From Solenopsis invicta (Eukaryota > Arthropoda > Insecta > Hymenoptera > Formicidae), in contig NC_052672.1 of assembly GCF_016802725.1 (NCBI RefSeq), forward strand, positions 4,461,249 to 4,525,248: 64,000 bases of DNA. The letters run 5' to 3'. A program made the position numbers and the translations under genes. Shown piece after piece: positions 22,107-32,990 of the stretch (the stretch's first letter is position 1; each line of letters begins with the position of its first letter). The notes under the pieces are model-generated. The model made no database searches. It was not told where the DNA came from and was given only the letters and a program-made list of their open reading frames with translations.

Positions 22107-23550
22107 ACACAAGCTCAAAAATGGCTAGTTTTTTTTTATATGTACACATGAAAATATTTTATATATGTCTTTTTACCCGTGCATGTGTGTATATGTTAGA
22201 AAAATGAGAAGGGAGAAGTACGCTACTATTTAGCTTTAAAAGCTAAATACTAGCATACCACTAACATTATTGCATATTAGTAAAAAATAATTACTAATAT
22301 TATTGCATATTAAATAATATTAGATTGCATCGTGAAATCAAGTAACATAAGCACAAGTTTTCCAGAAAATTCATCAACTATACTAAAGGAAAGAACTGTA
22401 ATGAGTAATCAAACACAAGAAAAAAAAACAAAAGAACTCATGACAGTCATGTTTCCTGATTTAACGTTATAATGTAATATTATTTAACCAAATCACTTGA
22501 AGTATTAAGTAATAGATTTTAAAAGATATCCTGAAGGAGAAAATCTTCCAGACTTGGGACTAGTTAGACCTTTGTGATTTATGAAAGAGTGCAACTAACG
22601 ATGCTAATGGCAGCCGCGAGCTTTGGCAACGTCTATCCATTAAAACTCCCTCAAGCCACCTCGGCCAATCAGGAATAGCTGGCATGATGCCAGACTTTGA
22701 ATCATACGCCACTCCCGTGTTAAGAAGCGCGAGCTATCGAGCGTAACCAACTTACTGAGTTGGAAGATGAGCTTGGGATCGCACGACCACCGACATCCCG
22801 CCCCCTGAGCGGGGCGACATCCCGGAAGCTAAATACGACCATCGAGGATTTAGCTGAGATACGTCAGTCCTCATTCATCTCCAAAGAACATGGAACAATG
22901 TGCCACCGCGTACGTTTCCATTCATGCTAAGAAATATGACAGGGGCCTTCTTCATTTAGAATAAATCAACTGAATGGAAGGTGCCCCTAACAGCCGGGGA
23001 GGCCCAAACGCCGTAACACACCCAGAACCTCCCAGTCCGAGAGGGCTGTCCTGTCCCACGGACTATTGGCATAAACAAATATACTTTTATTTTATAAAAA
23101 TATATATACTTTTACTTAATTTTGTAATTATATTTTGTAGTGTTACTTATAGTCACCAATGATAAAAAGAAAAAATAATCCCAAAGATCAACAAACTGAC
23201 AAATGTTTATGAAACTTTTTAACCTAAGATTCAGGTATTCTTCAGGTAAATCGGTTAAACAATATTACATTGTACCGTTAAATCAAGAAAACATGACCGT
23301 CATAAGTTCTTTTACTTTTTTCTATAGATAAATTTTCTGGAAAGAATTCATCTATTTATTTATTCATCTGAAAAGAAATCATAACATATTATTATAACGG
23401 CAATGCCTTCCAATTTAACAATACAACGTAATATTATTTAATATTAAATATTAATGTGCATTTAGAGTAAGTAAAAACACATTAGTCTTCCCTCACCCAT
23501 ATTTTAAATATCTTTAACAAAAAACTAGCTATTTTTTAGCTTTGTGCTTA
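22107..23550. mobile_element. Foldback element with long imperfect TIRs and a GC-rich core
   Basis: Outer pair: ACACAAGCTCAAAAATGGCT at 22107 against the inverse of 23518-23549 (AAAAACTAGCTATTTTTTAGC). Inner pair: GAACTCATGACAGTCATGTTT at about 22436 against the inverse of AAAACATGACCGTCATAAGTT at about 23290. The arms are about 400 bp and interrupted by indels. The core (22560-23070) is unpaired and clearly richer in GC than its surroundings, with no open frame that I recognise. An unrelated sequence may have been captured between foldback ends. Confidence 0.6.
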
Positions 23551-23879
23551 AATAGACTTTTAATCAGTGAGACAAGAACTATAACGTACTAAAGTATTAA
23601 CTTTAGATTAAGAGGGAAGCAATCATTCACGATATCGATATTACACGATGGTTTTGCAACAATTAAACTCACTAGGGTTTAATGTATCACACAAAGGATG
23701 AGAAGATTTAAGGTCGCGCATAAAATTGTAAAAAAATTACAAAATTTAAAGATTTATAACTATAAGTAATATATACAAGTACAAAATTGAGTTAAATAAA
23801 CTTCACAAAGATATTTCTGTAGAATCAAGAATATTCAGAAAAGTCTTCTCATCGTTTAGACGAAATGAAATAACGGATA

Positions 23880-24462
23880 GGGGAGAGTGGGGTAAATCAG
23901 ACCTAGCTGCAGTTTTTGCTCTCTGTAAGGCGTTATTATATAATTAGAGTTGAAATTAATAAAATTTAATTATTCCAAGTCTGATGACTCATAACACTTT
24001 ACTAATTTAACATTTCTAGGACCAGATTTGGTCGGCCGATTACTAGTGCTACAAACGGATTGCAATTCCGACGTAAAAGTCCGATTTGGACACAAGTCCT
24101 TTCGAACTTTGAAACAATTTTTACAATAAATCGAAAAAGAGATCACAAAATAATTGATATTTTTAATTCTACACTCTTTAATTATCTTAAATCAATTATC
24201 TTTCAAATTTTTAACACCTTTTAAATAATGATTTACAAGGATTTTCTTTTTTTTTTTAATTTTCGCACGATGGTTGAAAATACATATTCGCGTCTATATT
24301 CTGTAAATGATGTGACAGAAAACTGTCAAACTGCTATCACATGTTCGGTGTTTTATAAGGACTTTACATTATAAATGGCACACAAATCTGCTTAACCGTA
24401 TTCATTTAAATTAAAACGATCCGATTTGGAATAGGGTCCGATTTACCCCCCCCCCCTTCTCT
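23880..24462. mobile_element. MITE with GGGGAGAGTGGGGTAAATC-type ends
   Basis: The left end GGGGAGAGTGGGGTAAATC faces the inverse of GGTCCGATTTACCCC at the right, followed by a run of C and TTCTCTAG. The 583-bp interior has no open frame. The insertion is supported from within the window: sequence on both sides (ATAACGGATA on the left, TAACTATT...CATTTACGTCTG on the right) continues without interruption in a second copy at about 30980-31050. Confidence 0.75.
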
Positions 24463-24720
24463 AGTAACTATTGTACTTCTACACATTTACGTCTGTTAGA
24501 AGAAAGTTTTTCAGTGCATGTCGTGTTCGATATTTTCCGTGAGTGATAATTTTTGAAATTCGCGTAACTGTCGATAGCCAAAAAATTATATCTTAGTAAA
24601 AGCGGTCAAATGCACTTATCTGATATTTATACAAACACAAGTATATGATATTAATACGAATTATATTTATACGAATTATATAAATTATACAAATTTAAAA
24701 TTTGTGTATGTAAAATATGT
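24463..24720. repeat. Dispersed ~250-bp repeat, first copy (pairs with 31010-31265)
   Basis: CATTTACGTCTGTTAGAAG, then AAATTCGCGTAACTGTCGATAGCC, is matched at 31041 and following with roughly 80% identity over about 250 bp. The repeat also extends about 60 bp to the left of the MITE. No coding sense. Confidence 0.7.
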
Positions 24721-25718
24721 GAATTCGATTCGCAACCTGTCACAGTACGTCGCTTTCTTCTATGTACGTTTTCTTTCTTTTATGTATGATTCTTAAATTA
24801 ATTTAATTATCTTCCAAAGAATCGAATTGAATGGAAATTTCTTCGTCGCGACATTTTGAGAAATTTTTCCGATCAGCAGCTCGTAATTTTTCCGGTCGAA
24901 TCAATAAATTGAATTCTCAAGTCAAAAACTATTCAGATTCGTGCATTATTCTAGGTCGCTTTCGGCTTCAAATTTACTTAACGTATTATGTGCACTAAAG
25001 CGACAAGTTGACATCGTTCGAAGATTTTTGTGTCAAAATTTAATAATTGCAATACTTTCAAACAAACGTACGAAAATTTATGTAATAAAAAATTAATATC
25101 ATCGTTTTATACATGTAAATAATTATATGTTATAAAATTAAATATTTTTTACCTCAACATAGACACGACAGAAAGGATATTGGGCAAATAAATCGTGATT
25201 TTAAACATATATTTAAAGCATAGTGTAATTAGAGATTATTACCATCAAGAGGCGCGGTCGCGTCTCGTGCCAATTCAAAAAAAAAAAGCGAGAAAGACCG
25301 AAGCCTCTTTTACGCGAGTCAGCGAGTTCAAGCATAACGAGATTATTAGATCTCAGCAACGGCTGAACCGATCAAGTTCAAAGTCGTCTCATTTGATAGC
25401 TTGGGAAAAATTGCATATATAAAAGTGTTTTTATTTTTTCTCTCCGTGCCGTACAAGCGGAGATATCGCGATGCAAATTCTAATCTCTACATTTTTCTGT
25501 AAGATACGTCTCCTTGGTCGTCGCCTTCAGGAATTCTCCCTTTCACATTTTCGACACAGTGTGGCGCTCGCTACTACACTATCAGCATCTATGCGGTCAC
25601 GTGATGCACTATGTGATGTGCATCACGTGACCGCGATCATGATTACGCGTATGACAGGTTTCCTAACCTGTAACCTGAATCGTCAATAATATCTCGGTTT
25701 GCGGGGCAAACGACACAT
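24721..25718. other. Gene-free DNA with a 16-bp-arm palindrome
   Basis: No supported gene. At 25593-25634 GCGGTCACGTGATGCA faces TGCATCACGTGACCGC across 10 nt. Each arm contains the E-box CACGTG. It may be a regulatory or replication hairpin, or the tip of a small foldback element. Confidence 0.5.
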
Positions 25719-27130
25719 TTTTCTGCCGAATTCTTTCGCGTGGTGCAAAAATGCGTTGAATAAGCCTATTATTAATGAATATGTGCACTGAAAAATATAT
25801 ATTTTGCATTAACTAGAGTCAATATTATTATATATTATACTCCTACGAGTGCTACGTATAAAATTTTTCGACTGTCATAAGAAGATATGATTTACAAAGT
25901 GCACATGAATATGGTAATGAAACGAGGTTAATTAGATCGGATGCACCTTATTAAATCTATTTTTATCTTGCTATCTTTCTCCAATGCATATTTACCTTTC
26001 TCAGCAAAAATGTAGTTTACTTTCTCGGGTCTGCCTCTAAGTCATGCTTTTTTAATTCTAGCCTTAATGTAAATGTATATTTTTAATGACGTTTGAAACA
26101 AGTCAAATAATTGAATTATCAAATAATTGAATAAAGATATAAAAATGATTCCAATGCCTGGTGTACGTGTAATTTTACAAGTTGAGTCTTAGAGGCCTCA
26201 ACGCTGCGTGTACCTTCTGGTTTCAGAAATTTGTAATTGGATTAATTAATAAGTAAGGTAAGTACATTTAGAATCCTGTTTATTAAAAAAGTTAATAAAG
26301 TAAGTGTAACTTTTACAATGTATATAGAGTTTACTAAAAACTAGTTAAAATAATACATGATATTAAATATGCTCGCTGTGTTACAAAATGAATTATCTTT
26401 TATAAGAAAAAATATCTTTTATAAGACGCTCAGAAATATTATTAAATATCAGGTAACAGCGAGATTAACACATATTATTTATTTAAAATTAACATTTATT
26501 TTGTAACACAGCGAGCATATTTAATATCATGTATTATTTTAACTAGTTTAGTGAACTCAATATATATATTGTAAGAGCTACACTTAACTTTATTAACTTT
26601 AATAAACAGGATTCAAAATGTAGTTACCATACTTATTAATTAATCTAGTTACAAATTTCTAAAACCAGAGAGAATACGTAGCGTTGAGACCTCTGAGACT
26701 CAACTTGTAAAATTACACATATTTTTATATCTTTATTCAATCATTTGACACTTGTTTCAAACATCAATTCATTCAAAATATACATTTACATTATGCTAGA
26801 GTTAAAAAAGTATGACTTAGAGGTAGACCTGAGAAAAAGCAAATCACATTTTTGGTGGAAAAAATATGCATTGGAGAAAGATAGAAAGATAAAAATAAAT
26901 TTAATAAGGCTCATGCAATCTAATTAGCTATGTTTCATTATCATATTCATATGCACTTTGTCAATCATATCTTATGACACTTGAAAAATTTTATACGTAG
27001 CATTCGTAGGAGTATAATATAATATTGATTCTAGTTAATGCAAAATATATATTTTTAACTGTATATATTTATTAATAATACACTTATTCAACACGTTTTT
27101 GTACGAGACAAACGAATTCGGCTGAAAAAA
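25719..27130. mobile_element. 1.4-kb imperfect palindrome (long-TIR foldback)
   Basis: The left end TTTCTGCCGAATTC pairs with the inverse of GAATTCGGCTGAAA at the right. The arms stay alignable throughout (for instance TTACAAGTTGAGTC...AGAGGCCTC against its partner at about 26690) and close at AAATATGCTCGCTGTGTTAC (26365) versus its inverse ending at 26522. The spacer is about 105 bp. Arm identity is clearly lower than in the 9-kb palindrome, so this is older. Non-coding. The short frame at 26745-26927 lies inside the arm and is not supported. Confidence 0.75.
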
Positions 27131-27262
27131 GTGCATAATATATAATCTTGTCTATACAAGAGATATATTATTTATTGTGGATGGGAGTTGAGGTTAATTA
27201 TATTCACGTAAGCAGTTTTTGATTTGCTTGGTGTATATATATATATGTATGTATGTATATAT

Positions 27263-27263
<1 letters not shown>

Positions 27264-27317
<54 letters not shown>

Positions 27318-27326
27318 ACACACACA
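27264..27326. repeat. (GC)n(GT)n microsatellite
   Basis: Alternating purine-pyrimidine tract, about 17 bp of GC followed by about 35 bp of GT and a short AC run. Such tracts can adopt Z-DNA. Confidence 0.9.
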
Positions 27327-27405
27327 TTATAATCTTACTTGTAAGTTGAAATCATGGCATCACAAAAAATATATATATTCCTTAACACTACAAAAACGCG
27401 TGATA

Positions 27406-28405
27406 TCAGTTCAAAATTACCTTTTCAAAAAAAGGTAAAAAAAAGGTGCCAATTTATGTGTGTGCGCGCGCACCTTATCTATAATTTTTTTTAAAAACTC
27501 AAGTGGTACTATTTTTTAATTCAACCTAAATGTATTTTTTTCCAAAAAATGTATGAAATCTTTAAATTGCGCCAATTATAAAGAGAATCTATTGCTGTTT
27601 GAAATAACTGTTGTACTACTTTTAACGAATAAAATGCAAGTGATAGTATTTTTATTTTTTAAGTAAAACCCAAGTAGCGGTATCTTTAATTCTTTTTTAA
27701 TAAAATTCAAGTGATACTGTATCTGTGTATTTTTATTGAAACATTTTTCTGTTCTAACCTAAGTGGATGTACTTAATTTAAAAAATTTTCAATGAAATAT
27801 GTAACATTTAATCTCAAAGAATTAAACAGAAATGAGAATGTTCTATTATAATAAAAAATTTTTAAACTACAAAAATTGGCGCTGCTGTTTTACAACATTT
27901 TATTTAGATTATAGTTAGACATTTAGCAGCGCCAATTTTTTGTAGTTTAAAAATTTTTTATTATAATAAAACATTCTCATTTCTGTTTAATTCTTTGAGA
28001 TTAAATGTTACATATTTCACTGAAACTTTTTTAAATTAAGTACATCCACTTAGGTTAGAACAGAAAATGTTTCAATAAAAATACACAGACACAGTATCAC
28101 TTGAATTTTATTAAAAAAGAATTAAAGATACCGCTACTTGGGTTTTACTTAAAAAATAAATATACTATCACTTGCATTTTATTCGTTAAAAGTAGTACAA
28201 CAGTTATTTCAAACAGCAATATATTCTCTTTATAATTGGCGCAATTTAAAGATTTCATACATTTTTTGGAAAAAAATACATTTAGGTTGAATTAAAAAAT
28301 AGTACCACTTGAGTTTAAAAAAAAAATTATAGATAAGGTGCGCGCGCACACACATAAATTGGCACCTTTTTTTTACCTTTTTTTGAAAAGGTAATTTTGT
28401 ACTGA
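27406..28405. mobile_element. 1.0-kb palindromic element
   Basis: The arms begin TCAGT(T/A)CAAAATTACC at 27406 and, inverted, at 28405. They pair almost base for base to TTGGCGCTGCT (ending 27886) against AGCAGCGCCAA (from 27925), leaving a 38-nt spacer. There is no open frame beyond chance. The right end lies 5 bp from the TA of the next element, so the two are tightly packed. Confidence 0.85.
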
Positions 28406-29219
28406 TTATACACTACTCAAAAAAAAAACTAAGGAACACTTTCCACACACCAAAAATTAGGCTATATTCAAATGTCTGTAACTCGATGAAAAATTATCGT
28501 AGATAAAAAATAAAAAAAGCATTTTAAAGCTTGAAGATCGAGCTTTAACGCTCTACTAGCAGATTTTCAAATTTCTTTTAACTTCCTTGTCTTATGCAGT
28601 AAAAAAGCACATCTTGTTTTGTTCGTTAAAATTTCGTATTTTTGACACTTTGCAGCTCGACCAACAAATTTTTTCCAAATAATTCAAGTAAAGCTTCATA
28701 AACTACAACATTTTACCTACAAAATGCTTTTTTTAAAATTTCTCTACGATTCTTTTTGACCGAGTTACGCAACTTTGAAGCTAAACCTGCATTTTTTACA
28801 AATGATATCCGTAATCCATGAAAAATCATCGTAGACAAAAAATCAAAAAACCATTTTAAAGCTCGAAGTTTCAGCTTTAACAAGCTATTAATAGTTTTCA
28901 AAAATTTTCTCAATTTCTTAGTACTATGCCCCAAAAAGATACACTGTTTTTTCCTTAAAATTACGTATTTTCAACAGCCTGTAGCTCAATAAAAAATTTT
29001 TTCTCGACAAATCCAATACAAGTGCCATAAAATATGACATTTTCTCTAGAAAATGCTTTTTTTTAATTTTTTTTACGATTTTTTTTGACCGAGTTACAAG
29101 ACTTCAACGAAAGACATTTTTTACAGTACATTTTTCCGAAAAATGACGTCTACCGCCGATATAGCACTACCCAATGTGCAACACGTGGAGGTTGCCGGTC
29201 GGATTTTTGCACATCGTGT

Positions 29220-29333
29220 GTGTGTTTGCGTATGTGTGTGCGTGTGTGTGCGCACGCGCGCGCGTGTGTGTCACGGCAGAGATAAGGAGCCCACAGTTCG
29301 TCACTTTTGCAGTATTTAACGACTTCAAACCCT

Positions 29334-29376
<43 letters not shown>

Positions 29377-29412
29377 GTGTGTGTGTGTGTGCGCGCGCGC
29401 GCGCGCGCATGA
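29220..29412. repeat. GT/GC-rich microsatellite block inside the Tc1-like core
   Basis: Runs of GT and GC at 29216-29272 and 29340-29410, separated by unique sequence containing CACAGTTCGTCACTTTTGC. A mirror-like block with CA runs and two ~90-bp duplicated units occupies 29820-30037 (GGAGTCATTAAATACTGCAG and GGAGTCGTTAAATACTGCAG). The translated Cys/Val repeats have no coding meaning. Confidence 0.8.
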
Positions 29413-29504
29413 GTGTTCAATAGTGTGTATTTCGTGTGTGTTCGTTATATCAACGATATTCTACGACCACACGTTTTGCTATTAAATCGAACCTGTCGAA
29501 ACTT

Positions 29505-29800
29505 TATTTTCATGCAGGACAACGCTCGACCTCGGCGAATATAACGCGACGTTTTTTTCAACGACACGCAATTAGACTGTTAAATCATCCCACCAATAGC
29601 CCGGACTTAAATCCAATCGAGCACATTTGGGATGAAATGGAACGACGATTAAGGCGTCGCGAGGAATAGCCGCGAAATTTAGAAAAATTAGGAGAAATTT
29701 TAACGGAAATTTGGCACAACATTCTGCAAGATCGTATTGCAAGATGTATAAATATGCGAGAACGCTTGCAAGCAGTAATTGATCAGAGAGGAGGAAATAC
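29505..29800 (+). pseudogene. C-terminal fragment of a Tc1-like transposase
   Basis: The plus strand encodes QDNARP (second catalytic Asp) near 29517, then, after a frame change, RRFFQRHAIRLLNHPTNSPD and LNPIEHIWDEMERRLRR, the end of a DDE_3-type transposase with the final acidic residue in the PIEHIWDEM region. A further stop is followed by NLEKLGEILTEIWHNI and CINMRERLQAVI in the same sense. The N-terminal half is absent, replaced by simple repeats, so the element could only move with help in trans. Confidence 0.75.
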
Positions 29801-30001
29801 ACACTATTCAACACTAATGCGCGCGCGCGCATACACACACACAGCAGAGAGAGTTTGGAGTCATTAAATACTGCAGAAGTAACGAACTGCGGGGTCCTTA
29901 TCTCTGCTGTGATACACACACACACACATATACAGTAGAGAGGGTTTGGAGTCGTTAAATACTGCAGAAGTGACGAACTGTGGGCTCCTTATCCCTGCTG
30001 T

Positions 30002-30039
<38 letters not shown>

Positions 30040-31009
30040 ATGTGCAAAAATCCGACCGGCAACCTCTATGTGGTGCACATTGGGTAATGCTAATGTTGGT
30101 GGTAGACGTCATTTTTCGGAAAAATGTACTGTAAAAAATATATTTTTTCGAAGTCTTGTAACTCGGTCAAAAAAAATCGTAAAAAAAATTTAAAAAAAAG
30201 CATTTTGTAGAGAAAATGTCATACTTTATGGCACTTGCATTGAATTTGTCGAGAAAAAATTTTTTATTGAGCTACAGGCTGTTAAAAATACGTAATTTTA
30301 AGGAAAAAACAGTGTATCTTTTTAAGGAAAAAACAGTGTATCTTTTTTCATAATACTAAAAAATTGAGAAAATTTTTGAAAACCATTAATAGCATGTTAA
30401 AACTGAAACTTCGAGCTTTAAAATGGTTTTTTGATTTTTTGTCTACGATGATTTATCACGGAGTACGGATATCATTTGTAAAAAATGCAGGTTTAGCTTC
30501 AAAGTTGCGTAACTCGGTCAAAAAAAATCGTAGACAAATTTTAAGAAAAGCATTTTATAGGTAAAATGTTGTAATTTATGGAGCTTTACTTGAATTAGTC
30601 GAAAAAAATTTGTTGGTCGAGCTGCAAAGTGTCAAAAATACGAAATTTTAACGAACAAAACAAGGTGTGCTTTTTTACTGCATAAGACAAGGAAGTTAAA
30701 AGAATTTTGAAAATCTGCTGGTAGAGCGTTAAAGCTCGATCTTCAAGCTTCAAAATGCTTTTTTTATTTTTTATCTACGATGATTTTTCACCGAGTTACA
30801 GTCATTTGAAGATAGCCTAATTTTTGGTGTCTGGAAAGTGTTCCCTATTTTTTTTTTTGAGTAGTGTATATTAAAAAAAAAGAATCGTCCACCGGATTTC
30901 CCGCTTGTCCTAATCTTGACTGCCTATTATATTGTGGACCCTATTATTCCAACAGCAGTTTCCGAAAAATCGTCTCACCAGACGAAGTGATATAACAGAT
31001 ATTAAGTAA

Positions 31010-31265
31010 TTATTAAATAACTATTATCCTTATAATACATTTACGTCTGATAAAAGAAATTTGTTCAGTGTATTTTGTGTTTCATATTTGTGAGTTATTA
31101 TTTTTTAAATTCGCGTAACTATCGACAGCCAAAAAATTGTAAGTACTCAGCAAATTCGGTGAAATACTCATTACACTTATGTATCTGATATTTATACAAA
31201 TTGTATTATATAAATTTTATAATTATATAATTCAAAACATGTATGTGCTCCATTTGTAAACTTTG
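31010..31265. repeat. Dispersed ~250-bp repeat, second copy and empty site of the 23.9-kb MITE
   Basis: Aligns with 23820-23879 plus 24463-24720. Where the first copy carries the MITE, this one reads straight through (ATAACAGATATTAAGTAATT, then TAACTATTATCC). Confidence 0.65.
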
Positions 31266-31803
31266 TTAGAAAACTTTTGTAAAGTAAATACATCTTATTT
31301 CCGCTCACTAAACGGTCGTTTACACCTGAATTTATTATTTTGCATCCCACGAAGTGATTATTCGTTTAGAGTAGAAATTATATTACAGGAATATTGATAT
31401 TATAACCGGATTTAATAATAGTATATCTATAAAAGAAGTAGTGCATGATTTTTCACATTTACTCAGTTAATTTCTTTTGATTTTTGAATATCGAGAATTC
31501 ATAGATTAATATTGTTTCATAAATTAATATCCTAAAGAGTACAAAGCACCTATATATTAGGGAAGGACACTGGAAAAATAAAGCAACACTGAGGAACGAT
31601 GTAAAAATAATCATGAGAAACAAACGCTAAGATAGGGAGATAACAACAATACGTACGTAAGAATCATAGAAAAACACTCCCTGCATGAGAACACAAATGA
31701 GAATGGCAAACTACTGACAAGCTTTGCGACCATCAGAAAAGAGATATCACCGCATATAAGTCAATAGATACTGGAGTTGTCAAAGAACGATTATTTGACG
31801 GAA
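31266..31803. other. No gene seen
   Basis: AT-rich, no supported coding region or repeat other than short homopolymer runs. Confidence 0.4.
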
Positions 31804-31910
31804 CACAGATCAGATACTAGAATGGGACATGCAGATGCTTTAAGTAGACTGTCAGGAAAAAATTTTGTTCTAGAAGATAATTCTTGTGAATTAAATCTTG
31901 CTGTCAGTTA
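31804..31910 (+). pseudogene. Scrap of Gypsy-type pol (RNase H / pre-integrase junction)
   Basis: The frame reads HRSDTRMGHADALSRLSG, closely resembling the conserved 'R...M.HADALSR' sequence at the end of RNase H in Ty3/Gypsy polyproteins. It runs into a stop at 31909. About 35 codons survive. Confidence 0.6.
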
Positions 31911-32199
31911 AAATCAAGATAATAAGTTGTGAGCTAAAAAACATTTTTGCAAAATTCTGATAATGCTTAGACGCTTCTAACAATCGTAATTTTTGTAAGC
32001 AGACTTAAGCAGAATTTCATGCATTAGCTAGAGAAGCTTTGTGTTCAGCAAAACAACATCAAATCAGTATTCGCGATCTACATAATCGAGAGCATCAGAC
32101 AAGAAAAGCCAGAAATTTTTAGAAGAACAGTGAAGAACAAATAGAAGGAGAAAACGAAGAACCCAATGTAAAATGAATACAATCCGGTGTACTCACATT

Positions 32200-32990
32200 T
32201 TTCCGCGATATCAGTAAAACCATGATTATAAATATTTAACGAGAGATTAATGTAAGCCTTACATCCGACGACAATAAATATCAATAAATTTCTCAAAATC
32301 AAGTAAAAGTTATTTGAAAACTGCATCACAATTAGAATGCCGGAATAACCGCTGTTGTTCCGTGCCTTGATTTTTCGAAGAAATACAACTCCTTTACCTA
32401 TCGCAGAAATCACTGTCTCCAAATATTCTTGATCTAGCCATATAATATGTCCGTTATCTTTTCCGGTAACTTCAATTTTACTTTACCAACAAAACTGTCT
32501 ATTCCAACTGATTGAACGACACCTTTAGCTTTATAATATTTTTCGTACAGACTCTTCGTGGTTACCTTAACCATTAAACCTTCCCTGAGCTATCCTTCAG
32601 TCGCAGAAGAATTATTGCCACTTTTTAATTTCTTGATTGACTTTGTTTCATCATCATTGGATCTTTTGGTTTTTCGTTTTCTTCATTAATTGATTTATTT
32701 GAAACCGATTTAATCTCATCATCTTCACTTTTACTTCTCTTGTTTTATTTCAAGTACAGGAAGCAACTTTGGCTTTGGTTTTAGTTTTACATCAAGAATC
32801 AATGGTGTATCGTTCCTGGGACGCATCAGTGGTGTCTTAGATGTTTCGCCTTCAGCTTCTTTTGTATCTCGTTTTGCCATCTCTATTTGTTTGCCAATAA
32901 AATCTATTAGTCACTCCTCGTCGTCCTTGTCTATTTTTGCCTTTTTTGCTCTTTTCTCCTGTGCAGCGAGAGTCTCAGGATCTTTATCGA
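32200..32990 (-). pseudogene. KIN: KIN17-like pseudogene (C-terminal two thirds)
   Basis: KIN17 is a conserved nuclear DNA/RNA-binding protein with an N-terminal zinc finger and winged helix, a charged linker and a C-terminal KOW/SH3-like module. Reading down the minus strand from 32990: IDKDPETLAAQEKRAKKAKI (like the family's IDRDPET), DKDDEE, FIGKQIE, a Lys/Glu-rich linker, then a KOW-like region with GLMVKV, EKYYKAKGVVQSVGI, WLDQEYLETVISAIGK. The order and spacing match the KIN17 C-terminal part. Stops and frameshifts interrupt it, for example after LEIKQEK and within the KOW region. The zinc-finger and winged-helix region is absent: the sequence turns back on itself at the palindrome tip at 32996. 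Identification is by motif memory, not a search. Confidence 0.7.

Larger units (their letters stand above)
28411..30866. mobile_element. Long-TIR Tc1-like transposon
   Basis: It begins CACTACTCAAAAAAAAA at 28411 and ends with the inverse at 30866. TA dinucleotides at 28409-28410 and 30867-30868 fit the target duplication of the IS630/Tc1/mariner superfamily. Each TIR is about 800 bp (28411-29217 and 30036-30866). The ~820-bp core is expanded by GT/CA microsatellites and retains only the C-terminal part of a transposase. The TIRs include several internal direct repeats around 'CTCGGTCAAAAA' and 'TCGTAGA'. Confidence 0.85.

Noticed and set aside
29174..29485. Cys/Val-rich frame (VCVCVC) and similar frames at 27253 and 29572-30112
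   Set aside because: Direct translations of GT/CA microsatellites inside a Tc1-like element.
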